This document shows, one piece after another, positions 23,849-32,773 of a stretch of DNA of 64,000 nt. Within the stretch, counting starts at the first letter, position 1, and each line of letters begins with the position of its first letter. Made by a program: the position numbers and the translations under genes. This DNA is from Dehalococcoidia bacterium (GTDB taxonomy: Bacteria; Chloroflexota; Dehalococcoidia; SHYB01): NCBI GenBank assembly GCA_009693015.1, contig SHYB01000005.1, positions 1 through 64,000 on the forward strand. The letters run 5' to 3'. The notes under the pieces are model-generated. The model was not told the DNA's origin and made no database searches. It was given only the letters and a program-made list of their open reading frames with translations.

Positions 23849-25699
23849 ATGGAACTCTCCCGCATCCGCAACTTCTGCATCATCGCCCACATTGACCACG
23901 GCAAGTCCACCCTTGCCGATCGCCTTCTTGAGGTCACCAAGACCGTCGAAAAGCGCGACATGGCCGAGCAGTTCCTCGACTCCATGGACCTTGAACGCGA
24001 GCGCGGCATCACCATCAAGGCCCACCCCATCCGCATGGACTACACCGCCGGCGACGGCAAGCAGTACGAACTCAACCTCCTCGATACCCCCGGCCACGTG
24101 GAGTTCTCCTACGAAGTCTCCCGCTCCGTCGCCGCCTGCGAAGGCGCCCTCCTCATCGTGGACGCCTCCCAGGGCATCCAGGCCCAGACCCTCGCCAACG
24201 TCTACCTCGCCCTGGAAAATAACCTCGCAATCATCCCCGTCGTCAACAAGATCGATCTGCTCGCCGCCGAGCCTGAGCGTGTGGCCCAGGAGCTCATGGA
24301 CGCCTTCGGCTTCAAGGACGACGAGGTGCTCTTCATCTCCGCCAAGTCCGGCATCGGCATCCCCGATCTCCTCGAAGCCATCGTCGCCCGCGTCCCCCCT
24401 CCCAAAGGAGTCCTCGAGGCCACCCTCCGCGCCCTCATCTTCGACTCCCGGTACGACCCCTACAAGGGCGTCATCGCCTCCGTCCGCGTCTTCGATGGCC
24501 GCGTCCTCCCCACCAGCCGCCTCCTCCTCATGTCCACCGACCGCGTGATCGAACCACTCGAAGTCGGCGCCTTCAAGCCCCATTTCTCCCCGCTTCCGTC
24601 ACTAGAAGCCGGCGAAGTCGGCTACATCGCCACCGGCCTCAAGGCCGTCCAGGACTCCCGCGTCGGCGATACCGTCACGGACGCCGCCAACCCCACCACC
24701 TCTCCCCTCCCCGGCTACAAAGTCCTCAAACCCATGGTCTACGCCGGCCTCTTCCCCTCCGAAGGCCACGACTATCTTGAGCTTCGCGAGGCGCTGGAAA
24801 AGTTGAAGCTCAACGACGCCGGCCTCGTCTACGAAATCGAAAACTCCGCCGCCCTCGGCTTCGGCTTCCGCTGCGGCTTCCTCGGCCTCCTCCACATGGA
24901 AATCGTCCAAACCCGCCTCGAGCGCGAATACGGCCTCGACCTCCTCGCCACCGCCCCCAGCGTCGCCTACCAGGTCCTCACCACCAAAGGCGCACTCATC
25001 GAAGTCGACAGCCCCGCCACACTCCCCGAGCCCCAGGCCATCGCCGAAATCCGCGAGCCCTGGCTGGAAATCACCGTCATCGTCCCCAACCGCTACGTCG
25101 GCCCCATCATGGACCTGGTCTCCAACCGCCGCGGCATTTTCAAGCGCATGGAATACCTAGACTCCCGCTCCACCCAAGACACCGTCGTCGCACACGAAGC
25201 CGCCTCCAAAGACCCCCGCGTCCTCCTCGCCTACCACATCCCCCTCGGCGAAGTCCTCATCGACTTCTACGACCAGCTCAAAAGCCGCACCCAGGGCTAC
25301 GCCTCCATGGACTACAACTTCCTCGACTACCGCCCCGGCGACCTCGTCAAAGTAGACATCCTCGTCAACGCCAAGCCGGTAGACGCCCTCTCCCTCATCA
25401 TCCACCGAGACCAGGCCTATTTCCAGGGCCGCGCCCTCGTCAGCAAGCTCAAAGAGCTCATCCCCCGCCAAATGTTCGAGGTGCCCGTCCAGGCCGCCAT
25501 CGGCAACAAAGTCATCTCCCGCGAAACCATCCGCGCCATGCGCAAAAACGTCCTCGCCAAATGCTACGGCGGCGACGTCACCCGCAAGATGAAGCTCCTC
25601 AAAAAGCAAGCCGAAGGCAAAAAGCGCATGAAAATGGTGGGCAACGTCGAAATCCCCCAGGAAGCCTTCCTCGCCCTCCTCAAGCTCGAACGCGAATAG
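23849..25699 (+). CDS. lepA: elongation factor 4 (LepA), translational GTPase
   Basis: A 616-residue protein of normal EF4 length. The G1 motif is [10 protein letters not shown]2 lies in [10 protein letters not shown]3 is DTPGHVEF and G4 is NKIDL. The EF4-specific C-terminal domain ends with [20 protein letters not shown] and [16 protein letters not shown]. It back-translocates or remodels stalled ribosomes. ATG 23849 has no SD; CATAAT ends eight bases upstream, suggesting a leaderless message. It stands apart from any operon. Confidence 0.97.
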   Translation: MELSRIRNFCIIAHIDHGKSTLADRLLEVTKTVEKRDMAEQFLDSMDLERERGITIKAHPIRMDYTAGDGKQYELNLLDTPGHVEFSYEVSRSVAACEGALLIVDASQGIQAQTLANVYLALENNLAIIPVVNKIDLLAAEPERVAQELMDAFGFKDDEVLFISAKSGIGIPDLLEAIVARVPPPKGVLEATLRALIFDSRYDPYKGVIASVRVFDGRVLPTSRLLLMSTDRVIEPLEVGAFKPHFSPLPSLEAGEVGYIATGLKAVQDSRVGDTVTDAANPTTSPLPGYKVLKPMVYAGLFPSEGHDYLELREALEKLKLNDAGLVYEIENSAALGFGFRCGFLGLLHMEIVQTRLEREYGLDLLATAPSVAYQVLTTKGALIEVDSPATLPEPQAIAEIREPWLEITVIVPNRYVGPIMDLVSNRRGIFKRMEYLDSRSTQDTVVAHEAASKDPRVLLAYHIPLGEVLIDFYDQLKSRTQGYASMDYNFLDYRPGDLVKVDILVNAKPVDALSLIIHRDQAYFQGRALVSKLKELIPRQMFEVPVQAAIGNKVISRETIRAMRKNVLAKCYGGDVTRKMKLLKKQAEGKKRMKMVGNVEIPQEAFLALLKLERE

Positions 25700-25754
25700 C
25701 TCTCCTCCTCTCACGCCCCACCTTACCATCGCGGCGCAAGAGGCCAGCCTCCGG

Positions 25755-25783
25755 TTGACAACCGTTCACCCCCATGTTAGCTT
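25755..25783 (+). promoter_or_regulatory. promoter of the amidohydrolase operon
   Basis: A consensus TTGACA (25755-25760), 17-base spacer and TAGCTT (25778-25783), with a leader of about 150 bases before the ATG. Nothing else is recognised in that leader. Confidence 0.6.
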
Positions 25784-25939
25784 GCCCCCTAAAGTCCATC
25801 CACCCCTCACTCTGTGCCGTGGTACGTCAAGTTTGAGGCACTACCGTTCGCAATCGGGTGGTATCGTTCCATCTGGAGAACCCTGACGTCCAGCCAGCGA
25901 TGCGCTGGAACCCTACAAGAAAGAATCCAGGGGGCGCAC

Positions 25940-27457
25940 ATGCCGGCGAAAGCTCTCAAATCTGCTGCGAAGTCCAAAGCTCACGCCATCAGGTCCCAAC
26001 TGCCCCATCCCGTCATAGATGCTGACGGCCACATGGATGAAGTCACGCCGGTGTTATGGGACTACCTCCTTGACTTCGTGGCGAAAGTCGGCGGCAGTGA
26101 CATGGCCAAAGATGTCGTCCGCCTGAACCCCACGTACGACGGCGCCGACGAAACCTTTCGCAAGATGTCTGCTGCAACCCGGCGCGAAACCGCTGCCACC
26201 ACGCCCATTTGGTGGAGATACCCCACAGAGGCTACCCTCGACCGCGCCACCGCCGGGCTGCCCCGTCTCCTCAACGAGCGTTTGGAAGAGCTTGGCCTAG
26301 ACTACGCCGTCATGTACCCCTCCGAGGGCGTGTGGATCCCGAGCGCCCTGCCCAGAGAAGTTAGTCTGGTGGTCACCCGCGCCCTCAACACCCTCTTCGC
26401 TGAAATGTTTCGCCCCTACGCCAAGACGCTCACCATGTCCGCATACATCCCCATGTTCACTCCCAAAGACGCCATCGCGGAACTCGAATACTGCGTGCGC
26501 ACGCTGGGAGCAAAAGTCGTCATGACCGCCGGCCCCGTGCGCCGCCCCATCCCCGCCGTGCACCGCACGAACCCCGAGCTCGATAAGTACGCCTACACCA
26601 TAGACACCTTTGGCATTGACTCGGAGTATGACTACAACCCCGTGTGGGAGAAGTGCCTCGAATTGAAGGTCGCGCCAACCTTTCACACCAACGGCATGGG
26701 TTGGGGAAGCCGTCAATCCCCCACCAATGTCATCTACAACCATATAGGCCATTTCGCTGCGGGATGCGAACCCATCTGCAAGTCGCTCTTCCTCTCCGGC
26801 GTGACCCGTCGTTACCCCCAGCTTCGCATCGCCTTCCTGGAATGCGGCGTGGACTGGGCCTCCAGGCTCTACGCGGACCTCGTCGGTCGCTGGAAGCGGC
26901 GCGGGGCGGAAGGGATCCAGCACCTGAACCCAGAGCGCTTGGACGTTGAGTACATCATGAAGCTCATGCAGGAATATGGTGACGCCCGCGTAACCTCTAG
27001 TCTCGCCAAGGTTCGCGAGTTCTACTCCAAGAAGCCGCCCCGGCCTTCCGAGTTGGACGATATGGCTGCATGCCGCATTCAGAAGGCCGAGGACATCGCC
27101 GACCTCTTCATCCCCCACTTTTACTTCGGTTGTGAGGCCGATGACCCGTTCGTTTCGCTGGCGTTCAACACCAAGATCAATCCCTTCGGCGCCAAGCTCC
27201 GGCCCATGCTTGGCTCGGACATTGGGCATTGGGACTCGTTCGATATGCGGGACGTTCTCCCCGAGGCCCAGGAGCTCCTGGATCACGAACTGCTGGACGA
27301 ACACGACTTCAAGGAGTTCGTCTTCTCCAACGCAGTAAAGCTCCACGGCGGGACGAACCCTGATTTCTACAAAGGCACATCCGTGGAGCAGGAAGCGCAG
27401 AAAGTCCTCCAGCAAGATGCGCCAAAACGCCGGCAGCCGATAAGCGCTAAGCGGTAA
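25940..27457 (+). CDS. amidohydrolase-family metal-dependent hydrolase/decarboxylase, paralogue 1
   Basis: A 505-residue protein of the amidohydrolase 2 group (ACMSD/resorcylate decarboxylase-like). Likely metal-site elements: VIDADGHMDE near the N-terminus (in place of the usual HxH), His in APTFHTNGMGWGS, His in YNHIGHFAAG, and GSDIGHWDSFDM near the end. Residues from about 100 to 200 hold the conserved LLNERLEELGLDYAVMYPSE. The reaction is probably hydrolysis or decarboxylation of an organic acid. ATG 25940 follows AGGGGG. It is paralogous to the gene at 35682 and forms an operon with the binding protein 13 bases downstream. Its strand composition is less C-biased than its neighbours. Confidence 0.85.
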   Translation: MPAKALKSAAKSKAHAIRSQLPHPVIDADGHMDEVTPVLWDYLLDFVAKVGGSDMAKDVVRLNPTYDGADETFRKMSAATRRETAATTPIWWRYPTEATLDRATAGLPRLLNERLEELGLDYAVMYPSEGVWIPSALPREVSLVVTRALNTLFAEMFRPYAKTLTMSAYIPMFTPKDAIAELEYCVRTLGAKVVMTAGPVRRPIPAVHRTNPELDKYAYTIDTFGIDSEYDYNPVWEKCLELKVAPTFHTNGMGWGSRQSPTNVIYNHIGHFAAGCEPICKSLFLSGVTRRYPQLRIAFLECGVDWASRLYADLVGRWKRRGAEGIQHLNPERLDVEYIMKLMQEYGDARVTSSLAKVREFYSKKPPRPSELDDMAACRIQKAEDIADLFIPHFYFGCEADDPFVSLAFNTKINPFGAKLRPMLGSDIGHWDSFDMRDVLPEAQELLDHELLDEHDFKEFVFSNAVKLHGGTNPDFYKGTSVEQEAQKVLQQDAPKRRQPISAKR

Positions 27458-27470
27458 CAGGGGGAAACCA

Positions 27471-29165
27471 ATGCGACGCCAACACCTAGCGGTCATTTTC
27501 GGGGCGATTGTTTCGATGGCAATGGTCATTGCCGCCTGTGGCGGCGGTGACGACTCCGCCCCGTCGCCTGCCGCGACTGCTCCATTGGCCACCGCCGCCG
27601 CGCGCCCCACGGCGGCCCCAACTCCAACGGCTACCCCTCAGCCCGTCCCGCAAGGCTCCCTGCGCATCGCCCTGGGCACCGTGAACTTCCAGTCCTTTTC
27701 CTCCAAGGGCGGCATCGACCCTGTCATCAACGAAGTGATCTACGATATGATCGTCGGCAACAAACCTGACGGCACGCTCAATCCTGCTGGCGGGTTCGCC
27801 ACATCGTGGACGGCAAACGCCGACTCCACTGCCTGGACATTCAAGTTCAAGAACAATGTCGTCTTCCAGAATGGTGACAAGGCCACGTCCCAGGATGCCA
27901 AGTTCACCCAGGAGTTCCAGTCGCGGGAGGGATTCGTCTCGCCCTTCGCCTCCATCCAGCGGGCGCTCCTCGGAGTCATGGAAACGCCTGACGATCTGAC
28001 CATGATAGCGAACCTCAAGACGAGGTCCATCTTTTTCCCCATCTCCAGCCTGAGCGCCTTAGGCACCACCGGCTTCCATTTCCTCCTGCCCAAGGCATAC
28101 ATCACCTCGCTCGGCGCCGCCGCCGGCCCCTTTGCCGGCGCAGGCGAGTTCGAAAAACGCCCGTTGGGGTCAGGCCCCTATAAGATTAGAGAGATCAACC
28201 CCGCCGCCAGCTATGCGTTCGAGGCTGTGCCCAACCACTGGCTCTACGGCGTGCCCAAGTACCGCAACATCGAGTTCAGGGGAATACCGGAGCAGACCAC
28301 CAGGATTGCTCTGCTGAAGACCGGGGACATCGAAATAACGGAAGTTGACCGGGCTGCGACGGTCGAGTTGCCCAAGGCAGGCCTGAAAGTATTCACCAAA
28401 GAGGGAAGCGCCGGCGCCTACCTCAATCTTCACCAGCAATGGATAACGGAGCAGAACGGGGTCAAGAACCCGCTCGCTATCAGGGACGTGCGGGAGGCGT
28501 TGAGCCTGGCCATAGACCGGAAGGCTCTTATCGACACGTTCTTGTTCGGGCAGGCCAAGCAGTCGTCCGCCCGCCCCCTGAACTCATGGGACTTGGCCTA
28601 CAAGGAATTCCCTCCCCAGGCGTACGACCCCGCGCGGGCGCGCCAACTGCTCCAGCAGGCCGGTTACCCTAACGGATTCAGCCTAGAGTTCTGGATCTTC
28701 ACTTTCCCCGGTCTGCCGGAAGGCCTTGAGATAATGGAAGCCGTGGCCGTGAGCTGGGAGCGTGTGGGCATCAAGGTCCAGCGCAGGCCCTCGGACTTTC
28801 CCACCTATCAATCGGTGTGGAACAACCAGAGGCTCGTTCCTCCCGCAGTCGGCGGCGTGATGTACATACCTAACCGGCTCATCGGTTCCGTGTTTGGCGT
28901 AGGCTGCTGTACTAAAGCTGCGGCCTCTCGTGTTTCGGAAGACCCCGAGATCGAGCGCCTCGTCGCCGCGTGGACTGGCGCTTCTACCGTGGAGGAGTAC
29001 ACCAAGCAGGCACAGGCCCTCCAGCAAGCCGCCCTCCAGCAGGTGATAATCCCCATGTTGTTTGATGCCGGTGCAACCTACGGCGCGGCTGCGTCACTCC
29101 CGCAAAACTGGCAACTGGGAAAGGCCCCCTACACCATCAACCTGCCCCAGCTCTGGACTCGGTAG
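27471..29165 (+). CDS. ABC transporter family 5 substrate-binding lipoprotein
   Basis: A 564-residue lipoprotein. The signal peptide ends in lipobox VIAAC, and a Thr/Pro/Ala linker of about 30 residues follows. The mature part is a SBP_bac_5 (oligopeptide/nickel/opine-type) binding protein: WTFKFKNNVVFQNGDKATSQ, GPYKIREINPAASYAFEAVPN, VREALSLAIDRKALIDTFLF and PARARQLLQQAGYPNGF are family hallmarks. No permease or ATPase gene lies beside it, so it is an orphan component or works with a transporter elsewhere. AGGGGGAAACC precedes the ATG. Its pairing with an amidohydrolase suggests uptake of that enzyme's substrate. Confidence 0.88.
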   Translation: MRRQHLAVIFGAIVSMAMVIAACGGGDDSAPSPAATAPLATAAARPTAAPTPTATPQPVPQGSLRIALGTVNFQSFSSKGGIDPVINEVIYDMIVGNKPDGTLNPAGGFATSWTANADSTAWTFKFKNNVVFQNGDKATSQDAKFTQEFQSREGFVSPFASIQRALLGVMETPDDLTMIANLKTRSIFFPISSLSALGTTGFHFLLPKAYITSLGAAAGPFAGAGEFEKRPLGSGPYKIREINPAASYAFEAVPNHWLYGVPKYRNIEFRGIPEQTTRIALLKTGDIEITEVDRAATVELPKAGLKVFTKEGSAGAYLNLHQQWITEQNGVKNPLAIRDVREALSLAIDRKALIDTFLFGQAKQSSARPLNSWDLAYKEFPPQAYDPARARQLLQQAGYPNGFSLEFWIFTFPGLPEGLEIMEAVAVSWERVGIKVQRRPSDFPTYQSVWNNQRLVPPAVGGVMYIPNRLIGSVFGVGCCTKAAASRVSEDPEIERLVAAWTGASTVEEYTKQAQALQQAALQQVIIPMLFDAGATYGAAASLPQNWQLGKAPYTINLPQLWTR

Positions 29166-29320
29166 CGGCGAAAGCTATCCACTTCCGGCGCATGACACAG
29201 CGGGCAGAGTTCCGGCGCACAGCCGCTTGTTCGCGTGCCGCCGCGTGAGCCCAACAAGGCATGCCGCCAAGACACGCCGGCGCTGTATGTTGGGGTAGGG
29301 CCAGAGAGGACAGACGCCCC

Positions 29321-30241
29321 CTACGCCAGAAACACCTGCGTATCCTCCGTCAGCACCGTCGTCTCCGCCACCAGCGCCTCACGCAGCCACTTCGGCGCGC
29401 TAAACAACCCCGGCCACGACGCGCCATCCAAAAACCGCAGCGTGCCCTTCACTCGCTTCGCAATTCGCCGGTCAACCTCCTCCGGTGAAAGCGAATCCGG
29501 CGTCATCCCCTTGCTCACCAGCGCAAACCCCCACTCGCAGCCGAACGAAATCACGTTCGCGCGATAAGGGAACGCCCGGCTCGCCGCCGCCTCCAGCGTA
29601 TGCACGATCGCCCCATGCACCTGCGTCATCCCCAGCGCCGCCGGCCCCGCCTGCGTCACCAGCACACCCTGCGGCGTCAGCCGCTCCAGCGCCATCTCGT
29701 AAAACGACTTCGTGAAAATCGGCAGCGATGGCCCCGCTTCCGCAGGGTCCGTCACATCAATGACAATCACATCATACTTGCGCTTGCTCTGCTCCAGCGC
29801 CGCCCGCGCATCACCCGGCGCCAGCACCGTGCGCGCATCGTCAAACGCCCCCGCGTGCCACTCCGGCAGATGCTCCCGGCACAGCTCCACCAGATCCCCG
29901 TCAATGTCCGCCATCACCGCCTGCTCCACGCTCCCATGCCGCAACACCTCCCGCAGCGTCGCCCCTTCGCCGCCGCCGGCAATGAACACACGCTTCGGGT
30001 TGGGATGCAAGAGCAGCGCCGGATGCGCCAGCGCCTCGTGATACACGAACTCGTCAATCGCCGCCGATTGCGTCTTCCCGTCCAGGATCAGCGTCTTCCC
30101 GAAAGCTGCCGTCTCGATGATGGCGACGTCTTGAAACCGCGTCTTGCCGGTGAACAACACCGCCTGCAGCTTCGTCTGGAGAAACAGCTCGTCGTGGATA
30201 CGCTCGATCCACCATGCGCTGCCGAACGGGTCCGTGGCCAC
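29321..30241 (-). CDS. speE: polyamine aminopropyltransferase (spermidine synthase)
   Basis: A 306-residue enzyme. The decarboxylated-SAM binding motif is FIAGGGEGATLREVLRH near residue 90, preceded by DEFVYHEALAHPALLLH. The catalytic Asp and putrescine-binding residues fall in VIVIDVTDPAEAGPS near residue 160. It transfers an aminopropyl group from decarboxylated SAM to putrescine. ATG 30241 starts three bases after the speH stop, so the two are translated from one message. Confidence 0.95.
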   Translation of the reverse strand: MATDPFGSAWWIERIHDELFLQTKLQAVLFTGKTRFQDVAIIETAAFGKTLILDGKTQSAAIDEFVYHEALAHPALLLHPNPKRVFIAGGGEGATLREVLRHGSVEQAVMADIDGDLVELCREHLPEWHAGAFDDARTVLAPGDARAALEQSKRKYDVIVIDVTDPAEAGPSLPIFTKSFYEMALERLTPQGVLVTQAGPAALGMTQVHGAIVHTLEAAASRAFPYRANVISFGCEWGFALVSKGMTPDSLSPEEVDRRIAKRVKGTLRFLDGASWPGLFSAPKWLREALVAETTVLTEDTQVFLA

Positions 30242-30244
30242 CGC

Positions 30245-30613
30245 CTAGCGCGTGACGACGACTGCCGGCAGCCGCCCGCGCTTCACCTCGGTGATCTCCG
30301 TCCGCTTCGCCCCCATGTGCGTGGCGATGTACCTCGCCGCGCGGGTGGGCTCGAACGACTCGCCGCAGGTGAAAATATCCAGCGCAGCGTAGCCGTACTC
30401 CGGCCACGTGTGGATGCTGAAGTGCGATTCCGAGATGGCGATAATGCCGGTCACGCCCTGTGGCGCAAACTTGTGAAAGGAATGGCTCAGGACCGTGACG
30501 CCCAGGTCCCTAGCCGCATCGAGCATCGTCGTGCGAATGAAGCCAACGTCATTCAGGCGTTCCGCTTCGCACTCGCGGAGTTCGAGCAAGAGATGAGTTC
30601 CTAGAGCATTCAA
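30245..30613 (-). CDS. speH: S-adenosylmethionine decarboxylase proenzyme
   Basis: A 122-residue class 1B proenzyme. The self-cleavage site is SESHFSIHTWPE, where the Ser becomes the pyruvoyl group of the alpha chain. The downstream ALDIFTCGE supplies the conserved Cys. It makes decarboxylated SAM for the adjacent speE. The start is TTG 30613, eight bases after GGGAGG. A good promoter lies upstream at 30653-30680. Confidence 0.95.
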   Translation of the reverse strand: MNALGTHLLLELRECEAERLNDVGFIRTTMLDAARDLGVTVLSHSFHKFAPQGVTGIIAISESHFSIHTWPEYGYAALDIFTCGESFEPTRAARYIATHMGAKRTEITEVKRGRLPAVVVTR

Positions 30614-30652
30614 TCACATGCCCTCCCTTTCAGAGTTGGCTCACAAACAATA

Positions 30653-30680
30653 ATTATACGGCAAATCCTGCAGACTGCAA
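30653..30680 (-). promoter_or_regulatory. promoter of speH-speE
   Basis: On the minus strand TTGCAG (30675-30680) and a perfect TATAAT (30653-30658) are separated by 16 bases. Transcription would start about 33 bases before the TTG codon. Confidence 0.65.
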
Positions 30681-30766
30681 GACCTGACAGGAGAAAATGG
30701 CCTATTGCGGTAATTCAGCGCAGGTATAGGCAGGCATAGCAGGCGCCGCGCAGCGGGAGGGACCGC

Positions 30767-31786
30767 CTAGACGACTAAGTCGCGGGCGCTGGAATGCGTC
30801 CGCAGCAGCGCCACAAAGCGCTCCAGCTTCTTCGGGTGGTGGAACGTCGCCGCGCCCGCCAGCCCTTCAAGGCCCGCCACCGTATCCATCGTCCCCTTGG
30901 GAGCCACCATCACCGGCACCTCGTTCTCCGCCGCCTTCTCCAGCACATAGGGGATCGGCCGCTTCCCGCCCGTCAGCACCACGCACCGCGTGTTCGCGTC
31001 CAGCGCATTCCACACCAGGTCGGGGCGGTCCGCCCGCGTGATCAGCGCCTTGTTGACGGCGCGCTGGTAATAGTACTCGCTGGAGTCCACCACATTCGCC
31101 CCCACCAGCAGCCGCTCCACAATCTCGCCCGCGCGGTCCTCATTGCTCACCACCTCTGCCCCCAGCCGCGCCGCAAGCTCCGCCACGGTAAACCCCAGCA
31201 GTAGACGGTCCTCCGGGATCAACCCCAGCACCGTGACCCCCGCCTCCCGCAGCGCCGGTGCAAACGTCTGCGCCGCCTCGCGAGCAGCATGCTCCGGCAC
31301 CGCGTTCACCACCACTCCCGCCAGCCGCGGCCCAAAGCGCTCCTTGATCTCCGCCACCGCCGCCGCATCCATCCCATGCGCGTAGCGGACAACCACCACA
31401 ACCCTTGCATCTGCAAGGTTCGCCATCTCTGCCGATGCCGCCGCGGTGGGTCCGCTCGCCGGCAACCCTTCGATAACCGTCACATCCTTGCCCTGCGCCG
31501 CCGCCTGCACCGCCCGGCGCACCGCATCGGCATGCGTCCCCAGTCCCAGCGCCACCGCCTCTGCCGTCGCATGCACCGGCGCGATGGCGCCCGCCGCCTC
31601 CGCTAAACCCAGCGCCTGCTTGCAGAACACAGCGTCCGCATCCGGCGATCCCGCCTTCGCCGTCAGCGACACCGGCTTGCAATAGCCGGCGTGCTTCTTC
31701 GCCGCCTGCGCTATCGCCGCCATCGAAGCCGCAACTGCCGTTGCGCCCGACCCCGCCGTGTATCCCGCCACATAGATATTTGGCAT
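30767..31786 (-). CDS. BioD-like/DRTGG-domain protein (phosphotransacetylase N-terminal type)
   Basis: A 339-residue cytosolic protein. The first 210 residues form a dethiobiotin-synthetase-like fold, beginning IYVAGYTAGSGATAVAASMA. The usual P-loop Lys is replaced by Ala, as in the N-terminal domain of long phosphotransacetylases. VTVIEGLPASGP and VVVVVRYAHGMDAAAVAEIK complete the fold. The C-terminal 120 residues are a DRTGG domain with ITRADRPDLVWNALDANTRC. There is no catalytic Pta domain, so it is probably a regulator or ligand-binding protein. ATG 31786 is chosen over the long upstream frame, which has no homology. A divergent promoter pair separates it from the SDR gene. Confidence 0.75.
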   Translation of the reverse strand: MPNIYVAGYTAGSGATAVAASMAAIAQAAKKHAGYCKPVSLTAKAGSPDADAVFCKQALGLAEAAGAIAPVHATAEAVALGLGTHADAVRRAVQAAAQGKDVTVIEGLPASGPTAAASAEMANLADARVVVVVRYAHGMDAAAVAEIKERFGPRLAGVVVNAVPEHAAREAAQTFAPALREAGVTVLGLIPEDRLLLGFTVAELAARLGAEVVSNEDRAGEIVERLLVGANVVDSSEYYYQRAVNKALITRADRPDLVWNALDANTRCVVLTGGKRPIPYVLEKAAENEVPVMVAPKGTMDTVAGLEGLAGAATFHHPKKLERFVALLRTHSSARDLVV

Positions 31787-31825
31787 GTTTCTACCCTGTA
31801 CAAGCGCCTCCGGAATGGACGATGC

Positions 31826-31896
31826 AGTGTACCACACCCAGGTGTGACCCTCAAGGAAAAATGTTCCTTGACTCCTCAGAGACGCCCGCCTATCAT
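31826..31896. promoter_or_regulatory. divergent promoters sharing a palindromic operator
   Basis: Rightward: TTGACT (31868-31873), 17 bases, TATCAT (31891-31896). Leftward: TTGAGG (31849-31854), 17 bases, TACACT (31826-31831). The perfect inverted repeat TCAAGGA-N7-TCCTTGA (31851-31871) covers both -35 hexamers, so one bound protein could block both genes. Confidence 0.55.
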
Positions 31897-31946
31897 CACC
31901 CCGTCCCTCTCCCCTCCCACTCCTGCCCGCTGATGGAGCAACCGCC

Positions 31947-32705
31947 ATGCCCGAATCCCGCACATGCGCCATCGTCACCGGCGCGGCACGGCCCTGGGGC
32001 CTCGGTCGCGCCGCCGCCTTCGCCCTCGCCAAACGCGGCTTCAACCTTGTCCTCGCTGACGTCCGCGACGACTGGGGCGCTGACGCCGCCAAAGACATCG
32101 CTGCGAGGACAGGCCGCCGCGCCGTCTACGTGCACACTGATGTCTCCAGCAAAGCCGGCGTGTCCGCGCTCGTGGCCCGCGCCGTACAGGAATACGGACG
32201 CATTGACGTCCTCGCCAACATCGCCGGCATCACCGCCCGCGTCCCCATTGAGCAGATGGAGGAGTCCGCCTTCGATCGTCTCGTCGCCGTCAACCTCAAG
32301 GGCACCTTCCTTCTCTGCCAGGCGGTCATTCCCATCATGCGCAAACAAGGCGGCGGACACATCGTCAACACCGCATCCGGCGGGGCCTTTCAACCCCTCA
32401 AGCGCATCGGCGTCTACTCCGCCACCAAGGCTGGCGTCGTCGCGTTCTCCAAGATCCTCGCCTGGGAAGTCGCCGTGGACAACATCATCGTCACCGTCGT
32501 CGCCCCGGGCAGGGTCCCCACGGCAATGGGCGACGACAATGCTCCCACCGAAGAGGTCCGCGAAATGGCGTCGCGAGGCCAGCCGTTCCGGCGCGCCAAC
32601 ACCCCTGAAGAGGTTGCCGAGGTTATCGCCTACGCCGCCACGCTGGAAAGCCCCATCCTCACAGGACAAACTCTCCATGCCAATGGCGGTGCCTACATGG
32701 TGTAG
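31947..32705 (+). CDS. short-chain dehydrogenase/reductase (SDR)
   Basis: A 252-residue classical SDR. The cofactor motif is VTGAARPWGLGRA, slightly longer than TGxxxGxG. The Asn/NAG segment is NIAGITA, the catalytic Ser is in NTASGG, and the Tyr/Lys pair is VYSATKAG. Asp at the end of the second strand (VLADVRD) favours NAD(H) over NADP(H). The substrate is unknown; many relatives reduce 3-oxoacyl groups or secondary alcohols. GGAG precedes the ATG at 31947. It is divergent from the DRTGG-domain gene. Confidence 0.88.
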   Translation: MPESRTCAIVTGAARPWGLGRAAAFALAKRGFNLVLADVRDDWGADAAKDIAARTGRRAVYVHTDVSSKAGVSALVARAVQEYGRIDVLANIAGITARVPIEQMEESAFDRLVAVNLKGTFLLCQAVIPIMRKQGGGHIVNTASGGAFQPLKRIGVYSATKAGVVAFSKILAWEVAVDNIIVTVVAPGRVPTAMGDDNAPTEEVREMASRGQPFRRANTPEEVAEVIAYAATLESPILTGQTLHANGGAYMV

Positions 32706-32714
32706 GGCTTCTCG

Positions 32715-32743
32715 TTGACACTGCCCGGTGACAGTGCTAGCGT
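32715..32743 (+). promoter_or_regulatory. promoter of the AhpD-like selenoprotein gene
   Basis: A consensus TTGACA (32715-32720), 17-base spacer and TAGCGT (32738-32743). The spacer is framed by the inverted repeat CACTG-N8-CAGTG, a possible operator. Confidence 0.6.
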
Positions 32744-32773
32744 GACGCACAATCGGACGCTGCGGAGCCGCAC

